From an uncultured Gammaproteobacteria bacterium (GTDB lineage Bacteria; Pseudomonadota; Gammaproteobacteria; Pseudomonadales; Pseudohongiellaceae): DNA of 64,000 nt. The stretch spans positions 1 to 64,000 of the forward strand of contig CAJXSF010000012.1 in assembly GCA_913061515.1 (NCBI GenBank), written 5' to 3'. The stretch's first letter is position 1; each line of letters starts with the position of its first letter. A program made the translations under genes and the position numbers. Below are positions 54,245 through 63,628 of this stretch, piece by piece. The notes under the pieces were generated by a model. That model was not told where the DNA came from. It worked only from the letters and a program-made list of their open reading frames with translations, and did no database searches.

Positions 54245-55276
54245 ATGGGAGATGCAAGAGCCTTTTATCGGCAACAAGCGCGCCGCGCGATGATGTTTTG
54301 GCTGGTGCTAGCCGTGATGTTAACAAGCTCATTGACGCAGGCTCAGGAACGCCGACAAGCCCCTGACCACCTGCAGGCCACTAGTATCAACTTGGAAGAC
54401 GTGCCCTACCCTTATCCAGTGAGTCATATTGATTTCAATTTATATGACCAACCAGTGCGTATGGTCTATATGGATGTGGCGCCTACCGCGAGAGCGAATG
54501 GACAAACCGTACTTCTATTACACGGTATGAATTGGTATTCGGAATATTGGGGCGAAACTATTCGCCGTTTAGGCGAAGAAGGTTACCGCGTTATCGCGCC
54601 AGACCAGATTGGCTTTGGGCGTTCATCAAAACCAATAATTCCGTATAGCTTGCATGATCACGTTACGAATACAAAAGCAGTTCTCGATGCCGTTGGCGTT
54701 GAGAAAGCCATCGTACTTGGGCATTCAATGGGCGGGGCAATCGCCACCCGTTTTGCCTTCTCGTTTCCTGCGATTACCTCGCACCTGGTCTTGGTTAACC
54801 CAATTGCTTTGATCGATGGGCGTTTGTCTCGTAGTTGGTCGCGTTTCCAAGCGTACGCGCCTGAAAACGACCGTCGCGATTACGAAGCCGTTCGTCAAAA
54901 TATTGAACGGTATTTCTACACTTGGGATGATGCCTATGAGCGTTATATCGATATTAATTACGGCTGGACCTTAAGTGCGGAATGGCCACGTTTGGCAACG
55001 GTGCGAGCGCTTAATTCTCAATGGTTGTACCAAGACCCAACGGTGTATGATCGTCCGCATATTAAGGCTAAAACCTTGTTCTTGTCGGGCGAACATGACG
55101 GGCCTAATTTCCCTGCATGGGCTGCACAAACAGTTGAAGATATCCCCAATGCACAGCTGCACCTGATTGAAGAGGCGGGGCATATTCCGTTCTTCGAAAA
55201 GCCTGAGGTGTTCTATCCAGCGTTGTTAGAGTTTATTAAATCAGAGCCCCTGCCGATGCCTGCTACGAATCGCTAA
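54245..55276 (+). CDS. Exported alpha/beta hydrolase
   Basis: 343 residues with a signal peptide or N-terminal anchor (MMFWLVLAVMLTSSLTQAQ). AB-hydrolase-1 fold: oxyanion motif LLLHGMNWYS, nucleophile S161 in VLGHSMGGAIA, acid in LSGEHDGPNF and His in EEAGHIPFFEKPEVF. It resembles haloalkane/epoxide-hydrolase-like and lactonase-like periplasmic esterases, but the substrate cannot be told. AAGGAG precedes the ATG. Single-gene unit with its own terminator. Confidence 0.88.
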   Translation: MGDARAFYRQQARRAMMFWLVLAVMLTSSLTQAQERRQAPDHLQATSINLEDVPYPYPVSHIDFNLYDQPVRMVYMDVAPTARANGQTVLLLHGMNWYSEYWGETIRRLGEEGYRVIAPDQIGFGRSSKPIIPYSLHDHVTNTKAVLDAVGVEKAIVLGHSMGGAIATRFAFSFPAITSHLVLVNPIALIDGRLSRSWSRFQAYAPENDRRDYEAVRQNIERYFYTWDDAYERYIDINYGWTLSAEWPRLATVRALNSQWLYQDPTVYDRPHIKAKTLFLSGEHDGPNFPAWAAQTVEDIPNAQLHLIEEAGHIPFFEKPEVFYPALLEFIKSEPLPMPATNR

Positions 55277-55296
55277 GCGATAGTAGTCGTAAACCA

Positions 55297-55331
55297 ATGC
55301 GATGCCTCTAACGAGGCATCGCATTTTTTTT
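55297..55331 (+). terminator. Intrinsic terminator of the alpha/beta hydrolase gene
   Basis: A perfect 12-bp stem ATGCGATGCCTC/GAGGCATCGCAT with a TAAC loop, followed by a run of T, 20 nt after the stop codon. Confidence 0.92.
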
Positions 55332-55511
55332 GCCCTGTATTTCTTATATGTCATTTTGAGACTCACGGAAAATTAAAAACTGCTATCGAAAGATGGAATT
55401 GCGTTGAGCTCGTCGCACAATCCATACTCAAGAGAAAACGATTCCATTACCATGAGTAGGCGTGATATCGGCACCATTGCCGAATCAATATTTATGCGAA
55501 AGGGTTGGAAT

Positions 55512-57482
55512 ATGACATCAATTTATAAACTGCTCATTGCGAAAACCTTTCTTGTCGCTTTTTTAGCGGCAGGGTTAAGTGCGCCAGCTAGCGCACAGGA
55601 TGCTAAAGATTTCACTTTGCTGGATGAGCAGGGTAAGGCTGTGCAATTGCACTACAACCGCCTTGCCGATGCGATAGTGTTGCTAACACACAGGACCGGC
55701 TCTGAGTTAGTGGCACAATCTGCTAGCCAGATTGAGCGACTACGAGAGCAATACGCTGAGCGCGTGATCCCTTTTTATATGATTAACTCTCAAAGCACCG
55801 TAGATAGAAGCGCTTTGTTAGAAGACAAAAGCCGGCTCGCTTATTCCGCTGCGATCCTTCAAGACGATGCGCAACTTGTCGCTCGTACTTATGAATTCCG
55901 TGTCGCTGGGGAAGTTCTGCTTATCGACCCAGCGACTTGGGAAGTGTTCTATCGCGGGCCTGTCTCCGAACCTACGTTGGCAGATCAGGGGGAGTATCTG
56001 GCTCAGGCGTTGGTCGCACTGCTAGAAGAGGATGCCAGTGGAAATATCGCTAGCGTTCTGCCCATGCCCGAGCGTTACGAGCAGGAGCGTTATACGCTAT
56101 TGCCCACGCAAGATCAGATCTCATACATTGATGAGATCGTTCCAATATTGCAGGAGAAGTGTGTCAGTTGTCATAGGCCCGAAGGGATAGGCCCTTGGGC
56201 GATGACGAGTCATGCCATGGTACAAGGGTTTTCGCCAATGATTCGCGAAGTGGTGCTAACCAAGCGCATGCCACCGTGGCATGCTGACCCGAAAATTAAT
56301 GCCTTCAAACATGATATGAGTTTGAGCAACGAACAGGCACAAACACTTGTCGCGTGGATCGATGGCGGTGCGCGTAACAGCGCAGAGACGGACCCGTTAC
56401 AAAGTGTGGCGCAGCGCGAGACAGACTGGGAACTTGGTACGCCCGACTTGGTGCTAGACTTGCCAGCTTTTACGGTGCCAGCGACCGGTACGCTTGACTA
56501 TCAAATTCTAACCGTCGACAACCCTTTGGATCGTGATATTTGGGTGCGCGCAGTGCAGATTGTTCCAAGTGATCGACAAGTTTTACATCATGCTATCGCA
56601 ACCTTTGGGCCGAAAGATTTTGACTCGGGTGTCGATCTTGGCAGCCCCATTGGCGAGGCGCTGTTTCAATCTCAGCTGATGACCTTTGTGCCAGGCAATG
56701 AGCTTTATGAATATCCGCAAGGTACGGGCGTGCTTGTGCCTGCCGGCAGCACCTTTTTTAGCCAAATGCATTACACAACATATGGCCGAGAAACGACTGA
56801 CCAAACCAAGATAGGTTTGTATTTTTCCGAAGTTGAGCCCGAGTTTACTTTACAGCATTATGCAATGTTAAACGCAGATCTGCGCATCCCGCCGGGAGAG
56901 CCAAACTACGAGGCAGGCGCGTATTATGAGTTTCAAAAAGACGCTGTGATCTATGCGTTATTCCCACATGCCCATTACCGTGGAAGAAGTTCTAACTTTG
57001 TGTTGCTGACACCAGATGGGCAGCAGGAAACGCTGTTGTCGGTGCCCAATTATGACTTTAACTGGCAGCGCTATTTTCAATTAGACCAACCAAAAACTGT
57101 TCCTGCGGGAAGTCGTCTGATTCACCACACTATCTATGATAATTCTGCCCAAAATATAAGCAATCCTGATGCGACTAAGCTCGTGCGTTTCGGTGAACAA
57201 ACATGGGAAGAGATGTTATATGGAGGCGTGTCATTTCGATTCCTGAATAAAGAGGATGATATTCGTGAAATCGACACAACGACATACGTGACAGGGATCA
57301 CCATGGGTTATATGGATTTAAACATGGATGGCAAGGTGGTGCTTGATGAAATGCCTGAGAGGGCCCGTCAAGGCTTGGCAATGGCATTTGTCCTGCTAGA
57401 CAAAGATAAGTCGGGTGGGCTTGAGTTTGAAGAGTTTGGGCAATTAATGAGTCAGATGACGCGCAGAGAACAAGCGCAATAG
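55512..57482 (+). CDS. Redoxin-cytochrome c-copper monooxygenase-like protein with EF-hands
   Basis: 656 residues from ATG 55512, which opens a signal peptide (FLVAFLAAGLSAPASAQ). Residues 30-180 are a redoxin domain lacking the active cysteine (LLTHRTGSELVA). A cytochrome c motif follows, KCVSCHRPEGIGPWAM (C217/C220/H221), with MPPW as probable haem-ligand region. The next part (about 270-600) resembles Cu type II ascorbate-dependent monooxygenase domains (VLHHAIATFG, FSQMHYTTYGRE, FPHAHYRGRS). Two EF-hands end it (DLNMDGKVVLDEM, DKDKSGGLEFEEF). Periplasmic. Function unknown; the domain set suggests haem-fed copper oxidation chemistry. Confidence 0.78.
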   Translation: MTSIYKLLIAKTFLVAFLAAGLSAPASAQDAKDFTLLDEQGKAVQLHYNRLADAIVLLTHRTGSELVAQSASQIERLREQYAERVIPFYMINSQSTVDRSALLEDKSRLAYSAAILQDDAQLVARTYEFRVAGEVLLIDPATWEVFYRGPVSEPTLADQGEYLAQALVALLEEDASGNIASVLPMPERYEQERYTLLPTQDQISYIDEIVPILQEKCVSCHRPEGIGPWAMTSHAMVQGFSPMIREVVLTKRMPPWHADPKINAFKHDMSLSNEQAQTLVAWIDGGARNSAETDPLQSVAQRETDWELGTPDLVLDLPAFTVPATGTLDYQILTVDNPLDRDIWVRAVQIVPSDRQVLHHAIATFGPKDFDSGVDLGSPIGEALFQSQLMTFVPGNELYEYPQGTGVLVPAGSTFFSQMHYTTYGRETTDQTKIGLYFSEVEPEFTLQHYAMLNADLRIPPGEPNYEAGAYYEFQKDAVIYALFPHAHYRGRSSNFVLLTPDGQQETLLSVPNYDFNWQRYFQLDQPKTVPAGSRLIHHTIYDNSAQNISNPDATKLVRFGEQTWEEMLYGGVSFRFLNKEDDIREIDTTTYVTGITMGYMDLNMDGKVVLDEMPERARQGLAMAFVLLDKDKSGGLEFEEFGQLMSQMTRREQAQ

Positions 57483-57488
57483 TAAAGA

Positions 57489-57525
57489 AGTCGAGAGTTT
57501 GCGTTATTGGCGCAAACTCTCGACT
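57489..57525. other. 15-bp perfect inverted repeat between convergent genes
   Basis: AGTCGAGAGTTTGCG and CGCAAACTCTCGACT flank a 7-nt loop, 6 nt after the redoxin-cytochrome gene and just before the end of the minus-strand molybdenum oxidoreductase gene. It lacks a T-run, so it is a bidirectional hairpin of uncertain terminator strength. Confidence 0.7.
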
Positions 57526-57535
57526 ATTGCATTGG

Positions 57536-59749
57536 CTATACAGCAGTTTCTACAGGGGCTGCAGTGAACCGGTAGTTTTTCAATGGCAATTCACGTACGC
57601 GCTGACCAGTAAGAATATAGACGGCGTTGGCCACAGCAGCACCAATTGGTGGCGTGGCAGGTTCTCCCAATCCCCCTAATGCTTCTCCAGAGTCCACTGA
57701 TACGATATCGATCTCAGGGGAGTCGTGTAGACGAATCATTTCATAGTCAGTGAAATTGGTCTGTTGCACGCGTCCGTTCTCGATAGTGATCTCGCCATAA
57801 AGTGCAGCGGTTAGGCCGAAAATGACACCGCTCTCAACTTGTGATGCTGCTGCGTCTGGGTTGATTGTGCGACCACAGTCGATCGCGCAGCTGACTCGAT
57901 GCACTTTCACGCTGCCATCGTTGTTGATGGACACTTCTGCTACTTGCGCAACAATGCTGCCAAAGCTTTCTTGCAGAGCGATGCCTTGAGCATGCCCTGG
58001 CGCTAAATTGCGCCCCCAACCAGCCTTCTGCGCAGCGGCTCTAAGCACCGCGGCATGGCGAGGCTTGTCGCCCAGCATATTCAGCCGGAATTGATACGGG
58101 TTTTGCCCTGAGCGGTGAGCCAGCTCGTCTACGAACGACTCTAGAAAGAAGGTGTGCTGTGAATGGGCAACGCTACGCCATGCTCCAAACGGGATGTGGG
58201 TCTCGCTATCGGCATATGCAATATCCTTATTCGCTATGGAGTATGGCGTGTGTGCAGCCTCTGCAGGCTCATTCTTGCCAATGTAATGGTTTTGCCATGC
58301 CACAAGCTGATTGTTGGCGTCAAAGCCTGCACGGAACTTGCTCGTGACTGCAGGACGGTAGTAGTCCTGCTGCATATCGTCTTCACGACTCCAGAGCGTT
58401 TTCACCGGCACGTCAAAGTGCTTTGCGATCAAGGTGGCCTGATCGATGGTGTTGACGTCTGTTGGGAGTCGGCGACCAAAGCCACCTCCCAAATAGAAGC
58501 CGTGCAGCGTGACATCGTTCTCATCCATTTCGGCGACTGTCGCCACACGTCCACGGATGCCGAGATTGTCTTGAGTGCCGGTCCATACATCACATTTACC
58601 ATCGTGGAAATGCACGGTACAGTTCATCGGCTCCATGGCCGCATGGGCAAGATAGGGAACGCGATAGGTTGCCTCCACAACTGTCTCAGCGTTCTCTAGC
58701 GCGTTTGCTGCATCGCCTTCGGCAATGTCTTCGTTCAGCTCGCCTTCTAGGGCAGTATCATATTGCGCATAAATAGACTGTGAGTTTACCTGGTCGTTTT
58801 CGCTGGCTTCAAACTGAACGTCTAAAGCAGCAAGTGCCTGCTTTGCGCGCCAGTAGTTGTCAGCAACAACTGCGACGGCATTTTCTAGCTCGACAACTTT
58901 TACTACGCCGCGGCGAGACAGTGCGGCATCGGCATTCACCGATTGCAGTTTGCTGCCAAACACAGGCGCAGTTTTCACAGCGGCGTAAAGCATGCCAGGG
59001 GCCTCGGCATCGATGCCGTAGGCGGCTGTGCCATCAACTTTGGCGGGGATATCGACACGGGCAATCGATTTTCCCATCAAGGTAAAGTCTTTTTCGTCTT
59101 TGAGTTTAGGTTCTGACGAAGGCTCAAAGCGAGCGGCATCTGAGGCGAGTTCGCCATAAGATAGTGAGCGGCCACTAGCGTCATGATGCACGTAGTTTAA
59201 GCGAGTACTCAGTTCGGTTTCCGGAACATCAAGTCTTGCAGCGGCGGCTTTAACGAGCATTTCTCGTGCCGCGGCACCTGCCGCGCGCATACCCAACTCA
59301 CCTGTGAAGCGAACCGAAGAGCTGCCGCCGGTAATCTGCATATTCATGATTTCAGCGACTTTCATAGTCGCTGAGGTTGCTAAACCATCTAAGAAACGTG
59401 GGAAGCTCACACCAAGAGATTCGGCAAAGCCTTTCACGAGTACTCCGTTGGCGAACAGGTCCGTGGCAGGGGCTTGCTCGACTTTGACAAGGTTCCAGTC
59501 GGCATCCAATTCATCTGCCGCCATCATTGGCAGAGAAGTGTGAACCCCTTGGCCCATTTCGGAGTGTGGGACGATCACAGTCACGGTGTTGTCCTCGGAG
59601 ATGCGTAGCCAAGTGGTAAGAAAAGGTTCAGAGCCCGCCGATTCATTGGCGATTCGGTGTTTGCTAGGGCGTGTAGAGGCATAGCCAAGCAAAAGCCCGC
59701 CCCCAACAACAGTGGTTCCAAGTAAAAAACGACGTCGATTGATTTTCAT
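57536..59749 (-). CDS. iorB: Molybdopterin-binding oxidoreductase large subunit (isoquinoline 1-oxidoreductase type)
   Basis: 737 residues from ATG 59749 (GGGAG upstream; the longer ORF start is unlikely). Twin-arginine signal MKINRRRFLLGTTVVGGGLLLG. Xanthine-dehydrogenase-family molybdenum subunit of the IorB/membrane-bound aldehyde dehydrogenase class: PHSEMGQGVHTSLPMM, GTAAYGIDAEAPGMLYAAVKTAP, GGGFGRRL, HAAMEPMNC, and the C-terminal GLGEPATPPIGAAVANA with the likely base Glu. It works with the 2Fe-2S subunit encoded 14 nt upstream. The complex is exported folded to the periplasm and oxidises an aldehyde or N-heterocycle; substrate unknown. Confidence 0.9.
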   Translation of the reverse strand: MKINRRRFLLGTTVVGGGLLLGYASTRPSKHRIANESAGSEPFLTTWLRISEDNTVTVIVPHSEMGQGVHTSLPMMAADELDADWNLVKVEQAPATDLFANGVLVKGFAESLGVSFPRFLDGLATSATMKVAEIMNMQITGGSSSVRFTGELGMRAAGAAAREMLVKAAAARLDVPETELSTRLNYVHHDASGRSLSYGELASDAARFEPSSEPKLKDEKDFTLMGKSIARVDIPAKVDGTAAYGIDAEAPGMLYAAVKTAPVFGSKLQSVNADAALSRRGVVKVVELENAVAVVADNYWRAKQALAALDVQFEASENDQVNSQSIYAQYDTALEGELNEDIAEGDAANALENAETVVEATYRVPYLAHAAMEPMNCTVHFHDGKCDVWTGTQDNLGIRGRVATVAEMDENDVTLHGFYLGGGFGRRLPTDVNTIDQATLIAKHFDVPVKTLWSREDDMQQDYYRPAVTSKFRAGFDANNQLVAWQNHYIGKNEPAEAAHTPYSIANKDIAYADSETHIPFGAWRSVAHSQHTFFLESFVDELAHRSGQNPYQFRLNMLGDKPRHAAVLRAAAQKAGWGRNLAPGHAQGIALQESFGSIVAQVAEVSINNDGSVKVHRVSCAIDCGRTINPDAAASQVESGVIFGLTAALYGEITIENGRVQQTNFTDYEMIRLHDSPEIDIVSVDSGEALGGLGEPATPPIGAAVANAVYILTGQRVRELPLKNYRFTAAPVETAV

Positions 59750-59763
59750 ATAATTCTCCCGAC

Positions 59764-60228
59764 CTAAGCCGTCGTGCTGAGTGATTTGATGGCACGACGA
59801 ATGCGTGGATAAGTGCCGCAGCGGCATACATTAGTGATTGCGCCGTCAATTTCGGCATCATTAGGGTTTGGGTTGGCCTCTAGCAAAGCAGAGACGGCCA
59901 TCAACATCCCTGATTGGCAATACCCGCATTGTGGGACTTGGTGGTCGATCCACGCTTGTTGTACCGCCGTTAACTGCTTAGAGCCACCGACATCGACCGC
60001 TAGGCCTTCAATGGTTTTTATGTCAGTGCCTTCAATAGCGCTGACAGGTGTGACGCAGCTGCGTACTGGGTTGCCATTGACTTGCACTGTGCAGGCGCCA
60101 CAGGCGGCAATACCGCAACCAAACTTAGTGCCTTTGAGGCCTAGTTCGTCTCGCAAGGCCCATAGAAGCGGCATATCGGGCTCGATGTCTAATTCCCTTT
60201 CTACGCCATTAACTCGAAAACGTGCCAT
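59764..60228 (-). CDS. iorA: 2Fe-2S subunit of molybdenum oxidoreductase (IorA type)
   Basis: 154 residues. N-terminal ferredoxin-type cluster [21 protein letters not shown] and C-terminal four-helix cluster GYCQSGMLM and [12 protein letters not shown], so two [2Fe-2S] centres as in the small subunits of xanthine oxidase-family enzymes. It has no export signal and would travel with the TAT-signalled large subunit. No medium FAD subunit is present, which fits the IorAB type that passes electrons to a cytochrome. Operon with iorB (14 nt gap). Confidence 0.93.
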   Translation of the reverse strand: MARFRVNGVERELDIEPDMPLLWALRDELGLKGTKFGCGIAACGACTVQVNGNPVRSCVTPVSAIEGTDIKTIEGLAVDVGGSKQLTAVQQAWIDHQVPQCGYCQSGMLMAVSALLEANPNPNDAEIDGAITNVCRCGTYPRIRRAIKSLSTTA

Positions 60229-60554
60229 TGCTTATTCCCCTTTATTGATCGATCTGTAGAAACTGATACTGATTTAAATATGCGCTTTATTCTGCGAAGG
60301 TTTGCTAATGCGGATGCAATTGAGCATATAGCACAAACCTAACTGCGGCAATTTGGTGCGCAGTGTACGTCAAAATCGTCTAACTGATTCATTGAATTCT
60401 AAAAATCACTCAGAGCTATGATTAAAAACCTGTCGCTTTGTCGAAATTACCGTTGACTCAGAGAAGATTAAAGCGAAAATAGCTCGGCGCAGTGATTTTT
60501 GCGTTTAAATTAACGCACGACGATTTATATCGATAAGAAAATATAGGGGAAACC
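60229..60554. other. Intergenic region between iorA and the small lipoprotein gene
   Basis: About 325 bp, AT-rich, with divergent genes on both sides. A TTGACT (60453-60458) with a weak AAAATA (60476-60481) 17 bp later could be the lipoprotein promoter, although the start would be about 65 nt from the ATG. No ORF or RNA gene seen. Confidence 0.45.
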
Positions 60555-60920
60555 ATGAAAAGAATTTTCAAAAGCTTCATCGTAGTAGCGGCTACAGTCA
60601 TTTTGGCCGCATGTGCTTCTGCACCAGCTAATCCATTTGCTGGCATGTGGGAACTAAGCATCAATACACCGGTGGGCGCGATGGGAGCAACTTTGGACGT
60701 GTCTGCAGACATGATGGGCACAATGTCATCTGCAGAACTTGGCGCGACAGAGTTACAAGGCATTACAGTTACTGAAAATGCAGTTAGCTTTAATGTGGTA
60801 GTTGACGCTCAAGGTCAAACACTTGCATTGAGCTTTGCTGGCACAATCGAAGGCGACTCGCTTACTGGTACTTTTGATTCAGACTTCGGAGCAATCCCTG
60901 TTACCGGTACACGCATGTAA
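60555..60920 (+). CDS. Small lipoprotein of unknown function
   Basis: 121 residues. Lipobox VILAACASAP predicts a lipoprotein with C20 as the lipidated residue. The rest is Gly/Thr/Ala-rich and likely beta-structured (GMWELSINTPVGAMGATLDVSAD, LSFAGTIEGDSLTGTFDSDFGAIPVTGTRM), like the small calycin-like proteins that end in T-G-T-R. Ribosome-binding site ATAGGGGA before the ATG; terminator 13 nt after the stop. Family not identified. Confidence 0.8.
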   Translation: MKRIFKSFIVVAATVILAACASAPANPFAGMWELSINTPVGAMGATLDVSADMMGTMSSAELGATELQGITVTENAVSFNVVVDAQGQTLALSFAGTIEGDSLTGTFDSDFGAIPVTGTRM

Positions 60921-60932
60921 GAAAGACATATT

Positions 60933-60969
60933 GCTTGGCTCACATTAACGTGAGCCAAGCAGTATTTTT
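60933..60969 (+). terminator. Intrinsic terminator of the lipoprotein gene
   Basis: A perfect 11-bp stem GCTTGGCTCAC/GTGAGCCAAGC with a 6-nt loop, followed by AGTATTTTT. Confidence 0.85.
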
Positions 60970-61026
60970 ACCCTTCGCGGCTCCTTTCTCTCGAAAACTC
61001 CTGCCAAGCCGACTTACTAAACCGCC

Positions 61027-62643
61027 TTAGAAGCTCTCAGCGCTCGCCTTGTGCCAATCTTCAGCATATGCCTCTGGAATACTTGCTGTTAGAAGCTGCC
61101 CACTACTGAGCGGCGTGTGGATCTGATCAAAATGTTTGAGGTCTTTGCCTACGCGTTGAAATAGATCCGAAGGTTGAAGTTGTTCTGGGTCGTCGTAACC
61201 AATTGCTCCACAAATCTCTAAGAATGCCTCAATAGTGCCATTGTGAAAATTGCGTACTCGTTTGGCTTTGTCTTCTACGTTGATGCCTTTGGCGCGCGCG
61301 GGATCTGTCGTCGCAATGCCGGTAGGGCATTTGTTGGTATTACAGGATTTGGATTGCACGCAGCCAAGCGCAAGCATCATCGCGCGCGCAGAATTCACGG
61401 CATCTGCGCCCAGTGAGATTTTTGTTAGCAAGTCGAAACCAGTCGCGGTTTTTCCCGCACTAATGATGCGCAGTTTAGAGCGTAAATCAGCACCAGTGAG
61501 CACTTGGTTGACGAAGTAGGTTGCTTCTAGACACGGCATCCCTATGCGGTTTGAGAATTCCACTGGTGCGGCGCCAGTACCCCCTTCTGCTCCATCGATC
61601 GTAATAAAATCAGGGTAGATCCCAGTGCTGAGCATCGCTTTAACTATGCTCATGAATTCGCTCTTGCGACCAATGCACATTTTAAAGCCTGTGGGTTTTC
61701 CTCCACTCAAATCTCTTAGTCGTTTAACAAACTCTAATAAGCCTATGGGAGTGCTAAATTCTGGATGGTTAGCGGGAGATAGCACCGTTTTTCCAACCTC
61801 TACTAAGCGAATGTCGGCGATCTCTTGGGTGACTTTTGGCCCTGGCAAAACACCGCCATGGGAAGGCTTTGCTCCTTGTGAGATTTTGATTTCGATCATT
61901 TTGACGGCGTCTGCACTTGCGTTTTTCTTAAATGCTTCGTCATTGAAGGTCCCGTCCAAATTACGACAGCCGAAATAACCTGTGCCTATTTGCCAGATAA
62001 GATCTCCGCCGTGAGTCTTATGGTGGGCACTGATGCTGCCTTCCCCCGTATTGTGGGCGAAGTGACCCATTTTGGCAGCCTTATTAAGAGCGCTGATTGC
62101 ATTGCCACTAAGCGCACCAAAACTCATACCAGAGATATTCAGTAGCGAGGCGCTATAGGGTTTGAGGCATTGTTCTCCGCCAATCATGATGCGGGATTTT
62201 TCATGTGGCACGGCGGTGGCTTTGATCGAGTGAAAAACTGTTAGATAGCCGTCGGCCATCAAATCCTGTTCAGTCCCGAAGGGAAGTGTGTCATTGAGTT
62301 TTTTGGCGCGGCGATAAATGAGATCGCGAGCCTCTCGGTTAAAGGGAGCTTCTTCAAGATTGCTAGCGATGAAGTATTGACGGATTTCTGGTCGAATTGA
62401 TTCGAACAGGTAACGCAAATTCGCAAACACAGGATAGTTTTTGCGCAAATTGCTGTCACTGACATAGATATCATGTAAGCCAATTGCGAAAAACACAATG
62501 CCAGCACTAAGAAATATTAATGAGAAAACATGCTCGCTAGCGCTAATCAGGGTGAAACCGCTAGGACCATAAAAAGTGAAAAAACTACCAAGCGCGAGCC
62601 AAAGCAGGCTGGTGATCCAAAAAAAACGCACTACGGGTGTCAT
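61027..62643 (-). CDS. FMN-binding glutamate synthase family protein (GltB-like)
   Basis: 538 residues. Two N-terminal hydrophobic segments (VRFFWITSLLWLALGSFFTFYG and FSLIFLSAGIVFFAIGL) anchor it in the membrane. The rest is the glutamate-synthase FMN/Fe-S domain: GEGSISAHHKTHGGDLIWQIGTGYFG, KISQGAKPSHGGVLPGPKV, TIDGAEGGTGAAP, and the Cys cluster GCVQSKSCNTNKCPTGIAT. It lacks the glutaminase and other GltB domains, so it is not a full glutamate synthase. Biochemical role of this membrane-anchored family is not established. Confidence 0.87.
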   Translation of the reverse strand: MTPVVRFFWITSLLWLALGSFFTFYGPSGFTLISASEHVFSLIFLSAGIVFFAIGLHDIYVSDSNLRKNYPVFANLRYLFESIRPEIRQYFIASNLEEAPFNREARDLIYRRAKKLNDTLPFGTEQDLMADGYLTVFHSIKATAVPHEKSRIMIGGEQCLKPYSASLLNISGMSFGALSGNAISALNKAAKMGHFAHNTGEGSISAHHKTHGGDLIWQIGTGYFGCRNLDGTFNDEAFKKNASADAVKMIEIKISQGAKPSHGGVLPGPKVTQEIADIRLVEVGKTVLSPANHPEFSTPIGLLEFVKRLRDLSGGKPTGFKMCIGRKSEFMSIVKAMLSTGIYPDFITIDGAEGGTGAAPVEFSNRIGMPCLEATYFVNQVLTGADLRSKLRIISAGKTATGFDLLTKISLGADAVNSARAMMLALGCVQSKSCNTNKCPTGIATTDPARAKGINVEDKAKRVRNFHNGTIEAFLEICGAIGYDDPEQLQPSDLFQRVGKDLKHFDQIHTPLSSGQLLTASIPEAYAEDWHKASAESF

Positions 62644-62702
62644 ATTGCTACCTACGCTGATTCAGAAAAACGGCCTGCCGTCAGGCTATACGAACATGCT
62701 GC

Positions 62703-63431
62703 TTACAGGCGAAGTAAAAGTGTTACAGATGCTTCAGTGTCCGTCTTCTCGCGGCCAATTGGAACCTCTGTTTGATGTTTCACTTTAATAGTGAACTTCA
62801 TAGAAAGGTTTTCCATGATATCTGATTGAATCGAGCTTTCTGAACGGCCAATGCTAGACTCTTTGCCGCTCTCGACGCTAAGTGTTTGAACAAATAATGC
62901 GTTGTCAGAGACGTTCCAACGTAGCTCACTTGCTAGTCGAACAATGGCTTCACGAAAACTGTCGTTAGGTTCTTTCGAATAACGCATACCGGCACCGATT
63001 GTGTAGTTCCAATCGAGGTTTTCGTATTGGCGCAAAAGGTTTTGCCCGAAACTGATTGAGGCGTCCGATTGGCTATCATAGCCACTAAAACGGTCATCTT
63101 CATGGGCTAAACGGCCCACCACGAAAGAGTCTTCGTTAAGGTTGTAAGTGGCAGAGCCAACGGTATAGACACGCTGTGCGGCAAGCACATTGTTCTTCGA
63201 TGAGCGAAAGCCGTCGATAGAGAATCCATATTCCCAGCTATCTTTTAGGTAAACGACATTGCCTTTGAATTTAATGTTTTCATCTTCAGTGTTGCCCGAA
63301 GTGAAGATAGCGCCCAGCTCAATCTCAGTCGATAGAGTATCTTCAGTCTCTTGAGCAAACGCGGATGAGGCGCCAAGGCTAAAAACTAGGCACAGGCCCG
63401 CGATGATTGGTGATTGCTTCGTTATAAGCAT
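62703..63431 (-). CDS. DUF481 family outer-membrane protein
   Basis: 242 residues with a signal peptide ending GASSAFAQE. The body is a series of amphipathic strands characteristic of DUF481 (IELGAIFTSGNTEDENIKFKGNVVYLKDSWEYGFSIDGF, ISFGQNLLRQYENLDWNYTIGAGMRYSKEP), ending in ASVTLLLRL. It is probably a salt-induced-type barrel protein (YdiY-like). AGGAAC precedes the ATG. Monocistronic as far as can be seen. Confidence 0.87.
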   Translation of the reverse strand: MLITKQSPIIAGLCLVFSLGASSAFAQETEDTLSTEIELGAIFTSGNTEDENIKFKGNVVYLKDSWEYGFSIDGFRSSKNNVLAAQRVYTVGSATYNLNEDSFVVGRLAHEDDRFSGYDSQSDASISFGQNLLRQYENLDWNYTIGAGMRYSKEPNDSFREAIVRLASELRWNVSDNALFVQTLSVESGKESSIGRSESSIQSDIMENLSMKFTIKVKHQTEVPIGREKTDTEASVTLLLRL

Positions 63432-63571
63432 TATTAGTTCCTATTATCTTGTGAATTCTATGTTTTTTAACGGCTGCATTCTACAAGGGCTTGTTGTAAA
63501 TGGCTATTTTGCGGCAAATGGAGTTGGGGTTATAAAGGGGGCAGTTTTGCCCAAGCATAATTGAAAGACAT

Positions 63572-63604
63572 AAAAAAAGGAGTGACACAATGTGCACTCC
63601 TTTT
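63572..63604 (-). terminator. Intrinsic terminator of ridA-like gene
   Basis: On the minus strand AAAAGGAGTGCACATTGTGTCACTCCTTTTTTT forms a stem of about 9-10 bp followed by a T-run, 25 nt after the RidA-family stop. Confidence 0.8.
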
Positions 63605-63628
63605 GTTCACTCGATGCTAACTAAGTGC

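Noticed and set aside
58163-58699. 178-residue plus-strand ORF inside iorB
   Set aside because: Shadow of a clear molybdenum oxidoreductase gene; no ribosome-binding site or recognisable domain.
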